DNA of 52,421 nucleotides from Gammaproteobacteria bacterium (GTDB lineage Bacteria; Pseudomonadota; Gammaproteobacteria; SZUA-229): contig WFOC01000003.1 in assembly GCA_015488295.1 (NCBI GenBank), forward strand, positions 1-52,421. The letters are read 5' to 3'. Positions 1 through 8,461 of this stretch are shown here, piece by piece. A program made the translations under genes and the position numbers. The stretch's first letter is position 1, and the number at the start of each line of letters is the position of its first letter. Under the pieces are notes generated by a model. It worked only from the letters and a program-made list of their open reading frames with translations, ran no database searches and was not told the DNA's origin.

Positions 1-128
1 TTACTTTCCGCAATGATGCAGTAAAGAAACTCAATAAAGAATTTTCAAGGTTATTTTTAGTTTTTTCTAATTATTCGGACTTATCTTTGGTCTGGCAAAT
101 GCAATTTGACATAAACTAACTTAAAAAT
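1..128. other. AT-rich stretch downstream of cas3
   Basis: This is the left edge of the window, just beyond the stop codon of cas3. It is AT-rich and shows no reading frame, no direct repeat and no convincing hairpin with a T-run. A CRISPR array or adaptation genes could lie further left, but nothing of either is visible here. Confidence 0.4.
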
Positions 129-2495
129 TTAAAAAACACTAGATTTAGAGTTAATCAAATCAGGCATAATACCTAAAAAATCAGGGTCATACTCATAAGT
201 ATCTGTCCATGAAAAAATATTGTCTTGAAAACAATTTACAATAGGATTCAATTTTAGCTTGTCTATTTTTTGCATCCAAAGTTGTACAGAGTTATTTTGT
301 AAATCCTGCCAATCAACTGGGAACCCATGTTCAAGTTTTTCTACTAATTTAACATCAACAATAACCATCGCTGTATCAGAATCAATAATACGATATTTTG
401 TTGACACCTCCTGAAAGCCTTGTTTTTGTTCTTCTAACAGTAATAGCTCTGATTTAATCTTTTTATCTGGAAACCGAGAAAGCTCTTTGCGAATAGCTTT
501 ACTACAAAGCTCGCTGCCATCTATTTTGTCGCCAATAATTTCCGACCACATGTTATTTAAAATATCAGATGACTCTTTAAAGCCTGGATGATGGTTAAGA
601 CTTTCTTCAGCAAAAACAGAAAAGTCAAACAATCGACCAAAAGTTCGCCTTCCGTGACGATTTATTCGCCCTGACACTTGCAAAAAACTGGTTACTGAAC
701 AGGTTTCTCGAAAGCCAATGGCAAAATCCAAATCGACACCGGCCTCAACACAACTAGTAGCAACCAAATACCACGGACGGTGTTTCCAGTCGCTATCACC
801 TTGTCTATGGATCACCTCGCTCAGCATTCTATCTCGATCTTTGGGTGCCAAAGCGGTCGATAGATGCAAAACAACTTTATTGGATAATTCATTTTTTTTG
901 TCATCTAAGCTTTTGGCCAGCGCATCCGCAATGACTGCTGCTGATTGCACTGTATTTAAAATCACCAAGCACGATGGCTTGTCCTGATTAACAAGTTCAC
1001 CCCATATTTCATCCGATTGTATATGTGCAAGCAGATCATCACGTTTTAATGCATTTTCAATTCGGTCAAAAATAACCCGGCGACCTTCTGCATGTTGTGT
1101 TTTTTCTTTTAATGACTCAGATAACAAGTCAGGTAAAGTGCGAGTATCTTCTTCACTAACAAGATATTTGTCTTTCCAAAACTGAACCATCGAACCTGAT
1201 GAAAAAACTAAGTTGCATCGCCATGTATCGGCCAGCTGTTTCATCCAATACCAACTGATATTCAATAATTCGGAAGGCAAACAAGCATGAGATTCATCGA
1301 TAAAAATTGCCGCGCCTACCACATTATGTAACTTACGAAGTTTAGATGGATTAGAGGCTGCGAATGTTTCAAAAAACTGTACTGCTGTTGTGACTATGAT
1401 TGGTGCTTGCCAACTGGCTGCATATTGGCGCATATCCTTGTTACTAAACTCTGCTTTGTGATGATGTGCAACAACAACAGATGCGGCATTTTCACCGTCT
1501 AATACAACTGCCTTGCGTAAAACCTTAACCGTCTGATCAATGATATTAGAAAAAGGTGCAATAACAAATATTCGACTGGCATCATCTCTAATGGCACAAC
1601 GAAGTAAATAAGCCATAACCGAGGTTGTTTTACCCAAACCCACAGGGGCTGTGCAGGCGACCAAACGAGAATCATGCAATTCACCGTCAAAGCAGCATCG
1701 ATAAAATTCACTTCGCATTTGATTGCGATCACTATAAGGGTCACTGCTAGAAACAACCACCTTTTTGATATAGTTATCTAAAGCAACTAATCGTTGTTGC
1801 CAGCGCGTATTAGCAGGTTTAAAGCATGTCATCGGCTTACCCTGACTATAATAAGCCGCACTGCTATGATCTGCATCGACCAGAGTAGACAACATCAAGC
1901 GTGGCATTAAGCTAGTAGATGGCAGTTTCAAACTGAGCTCAGGCCACTGGCCACAAGATTTTATCTGCCGTTCTTTATAAACCTCTATTCTTTCATTCGT
2001 AGTGTCTATTATAATTTTGTGCTTATCAAAATCTGCCGTGAGTTTGTCTCGGTGATGACGTCCACCCCGTAGACTATAAGGTGACAAAGTTAGCTGGAAC
2101 TTCTGCCTTAACTGCTTAATAAAATACTTCTCTGTTTTTTTACTTGGCAAACCCGGCGCATGATGTCCACGAATTAGCCAGCCCAGCAGTTCATTTTTCA
2201 TCTCATCAGCAACGGCAACACCCGCTTCGATATGATCGACAGGCAAGCTGCCTGACTCTTCACCGCGAAATATTTGTTGAATAGACTCATCCAACTTGCC
2301 CATATCATGCAACATCAACGCTGCTTTAAAGGTTTGACGTAGATCAGTTTTCTCAGCGTCAGCTAATTTGGAAAATGACAAAAGATAATCAAATAAACCA
2401 AGCCCATAATCCAGCATCTCACTAATATGATCAGCATATCGGTGTGCTTCCCTCTCAGGATTTTCTTTAGGGGGCGTATGAGCAATATATTCCAT
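129..2495 (-). CDS. cas3: Cas3 HD nuclease-helicase (type I-C)
   Basis: This is the nuclease-helicase recruited by Cascade to unwind and degrade target DNA. The 788-residue protein has an N-terminal HD nuclease domain (HDMGK at 62-66, HH at 111-112). A superfamily 2 helicase follows, with Walker A APVGLGKT at about 283-290, a DESH box at 400-403, motif V (ATSCVEAGVD) near 579 and motif VI (QVSGRINRHG) near 606. Fusion of HD and helicase and the total length are usual for the family. It is last in the operon: its ATG shares one base with the cas7 stop (TAATG), so translation is probably coupled. All key motifs are intact, so the protein looks functional. The type I-C assignment rests on the neighbouring cas5 and cas8. 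Confidence 0.95.
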   Translation of the reverse strand: MEYIAHTPPKENPEREAHRYADHISEMLDYGLGLFDYLLSFSKLADAEKTDLRQTFKAALMLHDMGKLDESIQQIFRGEESGSLPVDHIEAGVAVADEMKNELLGWLIRGHHAPGLPSKKTEKYFIKQLRQKFQLTLSPYSLRGGRHHRDKLTADFDKHKIIIDTTNERIEVYKERQIKSCGQWPELSLKLPSTSLMPRLMLSTLVDADHSSAAYYSQGKPMTCFKPANTRWQQRLVALDNYIKKVVVSSSDPYSDRNQMRSEFYRCCFDGELHDSRLVACTAPVGLGKTTSVMAYLLRCAIRDDASRIFVIAPFSNIIDQTVKVLRKAVVLDGENAASVVVAHHHKAEFSNKDMRQYAASWQAPIIVTTAVQFFETFAASNPSKLRKLHNVVGAAIFIDESHACLPSELLNISWYWMKQLADTWRCNLVFSSGSMVQFWKDKYLVSEEDTRTLPDLLSESLKEKTQHAEGRRVIFDRIENALKRDDLLAHIQSDEIWGELVNQDKPSCLVILNTVQSAAVIADALAKSLDDKKNELSNKVVLHLSTALAPKDRDRMLSEVIHRQGDSDWKHRPWYLVATSCVEAGVDLDFAIGFRETCSVTSFLQVSGRINRHGRRTFGRLFDFSVFAEESLNHHPGFKESSDILNNMWSEIIGDKIDGSELCSKAIRKELSRFPDKKIKSELLLLEEQKQGFQEVSTKYRIIDSDTAMVIVDVKLVEKLEHGFPVDWQDLQNNSVQLWMQKIDKLKLNPIVNCFQDNIFSWTDTYEYDPDFLGIMPDLINSKSSVF

Positions 2496-3397
2496 TAGCC
2501 ATCCACTAAATCACGCACATCTTTAAATCGATCTAGTAAATCACCCAAACCATCTTTCTCAGGAATATCGTAATCATTAGCTGATGCAGACTTTTTTACG
2601 CCTGATTTTAATTTAGGCATTAATGCATTGATAAATAAATGTTCAGGACAAGAACCTAAGGTGTTTTTATGTTCCGCAAACCAGGCATGTAAAACCGAAA
2701 TTTGTGGTCGAATCGCAGAAGCTGTATGTTGATACACATAAGGCAGCATAAATTTCAGCAAATCCAAATCCTCGTTAGTTGCTCCCGTTTTTTTTGCAAT
2801 ACTCGGATTTACAAAAATAGGAATGCAATAGATACCATGCTGCACTACTCTAAATGCCAAAGGTGCCATTCCACGGTCTTTATCAGCTTCTACTCCTGAC
2901 TTATTAGTATTAGTCATTCGAACAACATCGATAGGAGCAATCGACATGCCAACGCCTATTTGTGTCGCACCAGTATTAATTAAATGATCATATCCACCTT
3001 CTGATTTTTTATTTTTTTGTTCTTTACTCAATTCAGAATCTTTTAACGACTCTAAAAAAGTATTACCAAACATACGAGCATCCCAATAAGTTTGCATAAA
3101 CTCAGATTTATCCATGGCCTTGATTACATCCCTATCGCGACCCCGATCTTCCAATATCTTAAATTGATTATGTGTATTTTCACCAAGACTGAGCTGCTGT
3201 TTAGCTACGGCAAAAACTTCAGAATCATCACTCACCAAGTCTCGCAACTTACGCTTTAGCGAAACAGGCGAGATCATTCCCAAACCATCTAGCTCACGAG
3301 TTCTAGGCTCTGATTCCATATCTGGATCGCCGTTCGGATTGGACATAGCGACATCTAAAACCAACAAACCAACATGGCGATTAAAAGGTGCATTCAT
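2495..3397 (-). CDS. cas7: Cas7 (Csd2 family) backbone subunit of Cascade
   Basis: Cas7 polymerises along the crRNA and forms the backbone of the type I-C surveillance complex. The 300-residue protein shows the family N-terminus: a first beta strand, then NPNGDPD at 20-26, PRT at 31-33 and SLKRKLRD at 46-53. The C-terminal half contains the SAIRPQISVL stretch that matches the Csd2 helix and palm region. The start overlaps the cas8c stop as TAATG, and its own stop overlaps the cas3 start the same way, so cas8c, cas7 and cas3 form one tightly coupled unit. Length is typical (about 280-300). Confidence 0.93.
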   Translation of the reverse strand: MNAPFNRHVGLLVLDVAMSNPNGDPDMESEPRTRELDGLGMISPVSLKRKLRDLVSDDSEVFAVAKQQLSLGENTHNQFKILEDRGRDRDVIKAMDKSEFMQTYWDARMFGNTFLESLKDSELSKEQKNKKSEGGYDHLINTGATQIGVGMSIAPIDVVRMTNTNKSGVEADKDRGMAPLAFRVVQHGIYCIPIFVNPSIAKKTGATNEDLDLLKFMLPYVYQHTASAIRPQISVLHAWFAEHKNTLGSCPEHLFINALMPKLKSGVKKSASANDYDIPEKDGLGDLLDRFKDVRDLVDG

Positions 3398-3816
3398 TAT
3401 TTTTCTCCCTGATTATTATTTGATATGTTTTTTTGTTCAAAAGGACGACCAGCTAAATAGCCCAGCATAAGTTCAGATTTGTAAGTATCAGATTTAACCA
3501 TCGAACTAGAGAAGAATTCATTTAATGACTTCGCTTGCTTGCTCATCCAAATTTGAGCAAAAATAGCTGCAGTTATAGCCTTATCCTCTGATCGAATATT
3601 TTTGGCCATCATTCGCTTAACCCAAGAATCATAAGGCCGTCTACGAGTAGCCATAAAGTCCATTGCTTTAACTGGGTTTTGCAAAGCCATTCCGTACACC
3701 TGATTACCAATTAAGGTATTGGGAATATCTCCTTTTCGCTCACTTTTGCAATAACCAATATGCAACTCATCCATAGCAGAACATAACTGCCCTAGCTGAA
3801 AAGCAAAATCATTCAT
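3397..3816 (-). CDS. cas11c: Cas11c small subunit, internal in-frame start within cas8c
   Basis: In type I-C systems the small subunit Cas11 is known to be made from an internal start inside cas8c. Here an ATG at 3816, exactly in the cas8c frame (codon 564), is preceded by AAAGGAGA with six bases between GGAG and ATG. This is the strongest ribosome binding site in the operon. The product would be 139 residues (MNDFAFQLGQL...), starting at the predicted helical C-terminal domain, which fits the known size of Cas11c (roughly 120-140). The site and frame are seen directly; translation is inferred from the family. Confidence 0.8.
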   Translation of the reverse strand: MNDFAFQLGQLCSAMDELHIGYCKSERKGDIPNTLIGNQVYGMALQNPVKAMDFMATRRRPYDSWVKRMMAKNIRSEDKAITAAIFAQIWMSKQAKSLNEFFSSSMVKSDTYKSELMLGYLAGRPFEQKNISNNNQGEK

Positions 3817-5505
3817 ATAGATCTCCTTTGTTCGTCCAATTTTGTATAAGAGCACAGACATCAATGTGACCGCACTCAAAGATTGTGTATTGTTTTTAGG
3901 ATGAGTTTTTATATGAGCCTTGGCTTGCAACACACTCTGCAACCGGCTTAAAGCACAATAATTCAATAGAGGCTGATATTGCTCAGCAATATGTTGCAAA
4001 CAACGCTTTGCCAAGGTTTGATTATTTTTTCCGAGAAATAATTTCATCACATCAGCAAAGCTGATGCTGGGTAGACTTGTTGATACCGTACCATCTCGAA
4101 TGTATTTTTGGCGTGACAGATACATTACCTGTTGGGGGCTAATAGCCCAAGGTGAGCACATCTTCTTTTCAGTATTGTGCATTTGTGCATACAGTTTAAA
4201 ACTGGGGGAATTTTGACAAGCTTGTTTCCATTGCTCAGCAGCCCGAACCAACTCCCTAACTTTCGCAGTTGTACGAAAGTTGATTTTACGGTTAGCCTTA
4301 TCCAAAACGATAATTTCAGCAAAATCGATTACCACATCGAGACTCAGATTCTTGCCTTTAAAAGTGGCTATCACCGACTCGGTTGCATCAAGATAATCAT
4401 CAAAATCATCAATTTCTGACTCACCTGTAATCAAAGGGGTAAGTGATAGATCCCAATCTTCCTTGCAATAGACCAACAACAAACTGGGAGATGCCCCTAT
4501 GTTTGAAGGTAGCTTTGACCAAATTTTATTTTTAAATTTTGCTGAATTAATAAAGGAGATACTGGCCGCCAGCTTCTGGCTAAGCTTATTGGAAACCGAA
4601 AAGGCCGCACCACCAGAGGCATTGTATCGTCTCACCGTAGGACCACTGGTAGTCGCATTTTTAGCAAACAAAGTAGTACTTCCTACAATATTCAATTTTT
4701 CTTTTGGAAATATATCGTAAACGACCCGCCCAACATCTCCCGTTAAAGCACATTCATCATTTCGGGTCTTTCTATTGGTCTTTGATTCTGCTGTGAACAA
4801 AGCCCTCGAAAGGCCAGCTACTTGATCTCTGGATGATGCATAGATATCAATATCACTCTCTGGAAAACAATCGAGCATTAATGTAATACGCTTGCCATCT
4901 TTAACTTCACCTTTAGGTGTCACATCATCACCAAACAGTAATGTACAAATATGCTTTAATGTAAATGCATCTGCCCCCTGAATAATCAATTCAATTAAAC
5001 GATTGGCGACTTGTTCAAGTATTTCTAGCCCTGTTTCCGTTTGACTGTATCGTTCAAACAGCTGATTAACAGCCTCACAACCATCAATGCCAGCCAACTG
5101 ATCTTTACGCGCTAATATCTGCTTTCGGTAACTTGGCCACATTTTGATGTGAGATAAATCAACTGAATACTGTTGTGACAAATTTTTAATTAATTTACGA
5201 TACTCATCTTCACTAGGCTTGCTGTTTTTTTCTTTCCAAGCAAGATAATCCATATGCCCTTTTGCTAACAAGGGATATACGACCTTAACCGCCGGAAACT
5301 GATTCTTATTACCATTACCCAGAGACCAACTGTCCTGAATCTGCTCTTTGGTCATTAGCTTAACTGAGGATACCTTACCATGCTCATCCAGCATCACCCG
5401 AAATGTTGTGCCCGTACCCGGTGACTGAATATCGTTATGCTTGATTGTCGGGGATTCACCAACGGCCTCCAACCCTCGGTAAATTGAATAGAATTCATTC
5501 AACAT
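3397..5505 (-). CDS. cas8c: Cas8c large subunit of type I-C Cascade
   Basis: Cas8c recognises the PAM and starts target unwinding. The protein is 702 residues from the start chosen here. That ATG lies 11 bases inside cas5 and is preceded by AGGGGG about eight bases upstream; a longer in-frame ATG at 5571 has no such site and would overlap cas5 much more. The N-terminus (MLNEFYSIYRGL), the CALTGDVG segment in the middle and the helical C-terminus resemble Csd1/Cas8c, but overall similarity looks low and the protein is longer than the 570-620 residues usual for the family. The last 139 codons contain an independent translation start (see Cas11). Assignment also rests on position between cas5 and cas7. 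Confidence 0.85.
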   Translation of the reverse strand: MLNEFYSIYRGLEAVGESPTIKHNDIQSPGTGTTFRVMLDEHGKVSSVKLMTKEQIQDSWSLGNGNKNQFPAVKVVYPLLAKGHMDYLAWKEKNSKPSEDEYRKLIKNLSQQYSVDLSHIKMWPSYRKQILARKDQLAGIDGCEAVNQLFERYSQTETGLEILEQVANRLIELIIQGADAFTLKHICTLLFGDDVTPKGEVKDGKRITLMLDCFPESDIDIYASSRDQVAGLSRALFTAESKTNRKTRNDECALTGDVGRVVYDIFPKEKLNIVGSTTLFAKNATTSGPTVRRYNASGGAAFSVSNKLSQKLAASISFINSAKFKNKIWSKLPSNIGASPSLLLVYCKEDWDLSLTPLITGESEIDDFDDYLDATESVIATFKGKNLSLDVVIDFAEIIVLDKANRKINFRTTAKVRELVRAAEQWKQACQNSPSFKLYAQMHNTEKKMCSPWAISPQQVMYLSRQKYIRDGTVSTSLPSISFADVMKLFLGKNNQTLAKRCLQHIAEQYQPLLNYCALSRLQSVLQAKAHIKTHPKNNTQSLSAVTLMSVLLYKIGRTKEIYMNDFAFQLGQLCSAMDELHIGYCKSERKGDIPNTLIGNQVYGMALQNPVKAMDFMATRRRPYDSWVKRMMAKNIRSEDKAITAAIFAQIWMSKQAKSLNEFFSSSMVKSDTYKSELMLGYLAGRPFEQKNISNNNQGEK
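3822..3829 (-). promoter_or_regulatory. Internal ribosome binding site for Cas11c
   Basis: On the minus strand this reads AAAGGAGA, six bases between GGAG and the in-frame ATG at 3816. Such a perfect match inside a coding region is unlikely to be chance, and it marks the start of the small subunit. Confidence 0.8.
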
Positions 5506-6151
5506 AGCAAAACACCCCCTTTTTAATCCATGCTTCTTCACCTTGCTGGAATCGTGGTTTGTATTGTCCATTTACCGCTTTATCAAAGACCTGATTAAGT
5601 ACCGACACCAAATCCAGACTGATTTTGGTATCAACCTCTGTTGCATCAGGATGAGTCTCATCATCACGAAGGGGTCCCCAATAGCTGGGGACAAACTCAT
5701 TCCAACCAAGTGCAGGCGTTTTATGACATTGGCCTTTTTTTAATCTACGTTTAAAAATTGCCTCCAGAGCATGACAAGGGTTATTTCCATGTTTTAGATG
5801 CTGACCACTGCCATTCTCCACAACCCCATAAATTCGATAACAAACATCAGACAGAATTAAACTCGAAAATTGGAAGTTGACCTTTTTCTTATCCTTCAAT
5901 GGACCACGATAATTATTGGTATACTTTTGAAAACTCACATCGCCGCCGCTGGCACCTTTTCTCTTGCAGATTTCCACCCTTGTGGGGCGAATCCATGCTT
6001 TTCCATCGTTAAAAAATGCGACCGACTCAAATATCCCTTTCACCGCAGACCATGTTGGCACGGGATAACTTGTAGGTGTTGCACCAGTGTCAGGGCGTGA
6101 CCACATGGCAAAAGGCCCTGATATTTCCATTGCTATTTCATATTTACTCAT
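5495..6151 (-). CDS. cas5: Cas5 (Cas5d/Cas5c), crRNA-processing Cascade subunit
   Basis: In type I-C systems Cas5 replaces Cas6: it cuts the pre-crRNA and caps the 5' handle. The 218-residue protein has the Cas5d signature SYPVPTWSAVKGIFES at 28-43 and the RRLKKGQC segment near 135-142 followed by PALGWNEF, which matches the family block around KGQCF and PYLG.REF. No cas6 is present in the window, which agrees with this role. The start has GAGGA about five bases upstream. It is first of the cas genes; its end overlaps cas8c by 11 bases. The gap to the upstream HIRAN gene is only about 38 bases, so they may share a transcript. Confidence 0.92.
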   Translation of the reverse strand: MSKYEIAMEISGPFAMWSRPDTGATPTSYPVPTWSAVKGIFESVAFFNDGKAWIRPTRVEICKRKGASGGDVSFQKYTNNYRGPLKDKKKVNFQFSSLILSDVCYRIYGVVENGSGQHLKHGNNPCHALEAIFKRRLKKGQCHKTPALGWNEFVPSYWGPLRDDETHPDATEVDTKISLDLVSVLNQVFDKAVNGQYKPRFQQGEEAWIKKGVFCYVE

Positions 6152-6189
6152 AATTTCCTCTTTTATGACTGTCGCACTATTAATTTTCT

Positions 6190-6612
6190 TTACAAACTCT
6201 CTTTGCTGGCAACAAATACTACTAACTCAACACAATAACACGGTCTTTTTTCAGGAATAAGCAGACTAATCTCACCCTCTAGTCCCACACCATCATCAAG
6301 CATCTGTGAAATACTCATATTAGCCATTCTCGGTATATATCCCAGCATATTCCCCTTCCAGTAAACCTCAACCGCACGTTTATCATATTTATTTTCTGAC
6401 GCGCGACACAGTTGTACTGTATCACCTATTTTTATATGGTTAAACAAATCCTCACCTTTGTAATACTGGAAGCCAGCGATGCTAGTTTGCAGCAGTTTGA
6501 CTGGTTTAGTCTGATTGATATTATTACTGCTGCTTGCTGGCAGGGCTGTGGTGCCTGCGATGCCTAGCAATGCCTGTAAGAAACCACGTCTTTTCATTTT
6601 TAGCTGCCTCAT
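6190..6612 (-). CDS. HIRAN-domain protein with twin-arginine signal
   Basis: The protein is 141 residues from the start preferred here, which has AAGGA seven bases upstream; an ATG five codons later and a longer form from 6732 are alternatives. The N-terminus carries a twin-arginine export motif, KRRGFLQ, followed by a hydrophobic stretch ending near PASS. The rest is a HIRAN domain: IAGFQYYKG, then LKIGD-like GDTVQL, a KYDKRAVEV stretch and LGYIPR. HIRAN domains in HLTF/Rad5 proteins bind DNA ends. Stand-alone exported copies in bacteria have, to my knowledge, no known function. It lies directly upstream of cas5 on the same strand, so it may be co-transcribed with the cas genes. Whether it takes part in immunity is unknown. 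Confidence 0.75.
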   Translation of the reverse strand: MRQLKMKRRGFLQALLGIAGTTALPASSSNNINQTKPVKLLQTSIAGFQYYKGEDLFNHIKIGDTVQLCRASENKYDKRAVEVYWKGNMLGYIPRMANMSISQMLDDGVGLEGEISLLIPEKRPCYCVELVVFVASKESL

Positions 6613-6740
6613 CAAAGTATCCTTGTTCTCATTATCCTGAGGCGGTGGCTCATTTGGTGAGCCAGTGGCTTTTATTTCCAAATACCGGGTAGCAACTATA
6701 TTTAGTTGCATATCAGAAAAATTTGATGACAATAATGTCT

Positions 6741-6985
6741 ATGAGCAAAAAGGATAAGTTAAAAAGGAAGTTATTAAGCGGGTCTGATTTTACCTGGCAA
6801 GAACTGTCATTTTACTAAAGTTTCTGGAATTTGAAGAGGTACAGGGCAGTGGGTCTCGCGTTAAGTTTGATGATGGCTTTGCAGATCATATGATTAATCT
6901 GCACCGGCCTCATCCTGACAATAATTTGAAACGATATGCGATTAAACAAGTCATCGCTAAGTTGAGTGAGGTTGATTTGTTATGA
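6741..6985 (+). pseudogene. hicA: hicA-like toxin gene with a one-base frameshift
   Basis: Reading from ATG 6741 gives MSKKDKLKRKLL...TWQEL, then a stop at 6816. A second frame continues the family from that point: FLEFEEVQGSGSRVKF, then LHRPHP and a C-terminal helix, ending in a TGA that overlaps the hicB ATG (ATGA). This is the longer HicA type, with GSGSRV and HRPHP boxes. Adding one T to the TTTT run at 6810-6813 joins the two parts into an uninterrupted protein (WQELSFLLKFLEFEEV). The gene is therefore either a recent pseudogene or a homopolymer sequencing error. HicA is an mRNA interferase. The catalytic histidine position is occupied by the HRPHP segment. Confidence 0.75.
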
Positions 6986-7317
6986 AGTTTTTAAGATATA
7001 AAGGGTTTTATGGCTCTATAGAAGTAAGCCTGGAAGATGATTGTTTATTTGGAAAACTGGAGTTTATTGATCCACGGGTAAACTATGAAGCTGATACAGC
7101 ACATGGTCTCGAGCACGCCTTTAAAATGGCCGTTGATAATTATCTGGCCGACTGCCAGGCACTTGGTCAGGAACCTGCCAAGCCATATAAAGGCTCGTTT
7201 AATGTACGCATCGGTTCAGAGCTACATAAAAAAGCACTTATAGCGGCTAAAGAAAAAAGTATGAATTTAAATGAATTTGTCAGACAATCTATCCAGCATG
7301 CAATAACATCCTCCTGA
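6982..7317 (+). CDS. hicB: HicB-family antitoxin
   Basis: The 111-residue protein has the HicB layout: an N-terminal partial RNase H fold (YKGFYGSIEVS, then LFGKLEFI and a helix ending in NYLADCQALG) and a C-terminal ribbon-helix-helix DNA-binding domain (GSFNVRIGSELHKKAL, then NLNEFVRQSI). HicB neutralises HicA and represses its own operon. Its ATG overlaps the stop of the hicA-like gene by four bases, the normal arrangement. The antitoxin is intact although the toxin frame is broken. Confidence 0.88.
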   Translation: MKFLRYKGFYGSIEVSLEDDCLFGKLEFIDPRVNYEADTAHGLEHAFKMAVDNYLADCQALGQEPAKPYKGSFNVRIGSELHKKALIAAKEKSMNLNEFVRQSIQHAITSS

Positions 7318-7321
7318 CCTT

Positions 7322-8296
7322 TTATTGATAAAGCTGCGCCATACAGTAAATTTTTCTTTTTACCGCGTTACGCAAGCTGGCCGGTTTTATCACTTCGACA
7401 TCGCTGCCATATTTTAAAAGATCCATAATTAATTCAGTCGGGTTGCCGTAAGGTAGGCGCAGTTCGTAGTAGCCGTTATCTAACCATGTTGATTGTTGCT
7501 GTGGATGCCACTGTTCCTCCGCTACCCAGCGGGCGCGTTCTGGGGTGAAGTGTAAAACGGCGGTGTGTTTGGCTGCGCCGGAAAAAATGCCAAATGCCGA
7601 GGTAAAGTAGCTGTTAAGTTCGTCCTCACTGATGTGTCTGGCTTTTTGTTTTAATTGATGGGCGTATTCGATACGTTCGACAGCGAAGGTGCGAAATTCA
7701 TTTCTTAGATGACACCAGGCATCCAGATACCAGTTGTTGCGGTAATAAATAAGCCGCTGTGAAGAGATTGTGCGACTGACGGCTTCGGTATTTTGTCTAC
7801 CTCGATAACGGATCTTAAGTTGTTTTCGTTGCAACACGGCATTGGTAGTGTGGCGAAATATGGTGTTGTCAAAATGCCTGTTAGCAATAGAAAGGATGCG
7901 AATGCGCCTGCTTATTTCGTCACTGGATTGGCCGGTTTTTTCGAGCAGAGTTTCGATGCGTTTTCGCAATGGGTTAATTTGCTGACCATATACGCCGGGG
8001 TCAACGCGTTCGAGCAAGGTGTGTGAGGTGAGTAAAGCATGTAATTCGGAGGTATTGAACCAGAGACCGGGTAATTCATAAGGATGGTCGGCATATTGGC
8101 TCTGGTCATAGTAATAACCGTTTTTTTGTCGATCATATTTTATCGGCGCATCGAGATACAGACGCATTTTTGCAATCAAACGTTTAGCACTCGATGTTGC
8201 GCATTCAAGTTCTTCCATAATGCGAGTGAGTGGAACGGGATGTTTATGGCTGCTTAACAATCCATGCAGTGCGTAAAAACGGTCAAATCTTTCCAC
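7322..8296 (-). CDS. WYL-domain transcriptional regulator (YafY-like)
   Basis: The 324-residue protein has an N-terminal winged helix (MERFDRFYALHGLL, then LTRIMEELECATSSAKRLIAKM) followed by a WYL domain from about residue 140 (AVLQRKQLKIRYRG, the YYRNNWYLDAW block and FAVERI), with a C-terminal extension ending in the PYGNP...LMDLLKYG segment. WYL regulators sense nucleic-acid or nucleotide ligands and often control DNA repair or defence genes. It converges on hicB with a gap of only four bases. Its position beside cas and toxin-antitoxin genes suggests, but does not prove, a role in defence. Confidence 0.88.
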   Translation of the reverse strand: MERFDRFYALHGLLSSHKHPVPLTRIMEELECATSSAKRLIAKMRLYLDAPIKYDRQKNGYYYDQSQYADHPYELPGLWFNTSELHALLTSHTLLERVDPGVYGQQINPLRKRIETLLEKTGQSSDEISRRIRILSIANRHFDNTIFRHTTNAVLQRKQLKIRYRGRQNTEAVSRTISSQRLIYYRNNWYLDAWCHLRNEFRTFAVERIEYAHQLKQKARHISEDELNSYFTSAFGIFSGAAKHTAVLHFTPERARWVAEEQWHPQQQSTWLDNGYYELRLPYGNPTELIMDLLKYGSDVEVIKPASLRNAVKRKIYCMAQLYQ

Positions 8297-8353
8297 GGCT
8301 ACCTCGTAAAACTGTCAGTGAATATCGTAAGAACCTTTGATTAACTTCTGTTT

Positions 8354-8445
8354 TGTCATCCTGTCGTAGCCGAAAAAAATCTTAAATACCATAACCTGCT
8401 GATAGCTCAACAACTGAAGATTCTTCGACTTTTCTCAGAATGACA
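8354..8445. repeat. Palindromic REP-like repeat downstream of yejF
   Basis: The segment 8354-8383 (TGTCATCCTG...AATCTT) is matched, inverted, by 8417-8445 (AAGATTCTTCGAC...GAATGACA). The unit is a variant of a TGTCATnCTGAG...GAAGnATCTT element that recurs at 12286-12313. It lies between yejF and the WYL gene. It may act as a transcription barrier or an mRNA 3' stabiliser. Confidence 0.6.
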
Positions 8446-8461
8446 TGAATTAGAGCTTCCT

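Noticed and set aside
5506..5571. Longer cas8c start at 5571
   Set aside because: No ribosome binding site and a larger overlap with cas5; the ATG at 5505 has AGGGGG upstream and the family N-terminus.
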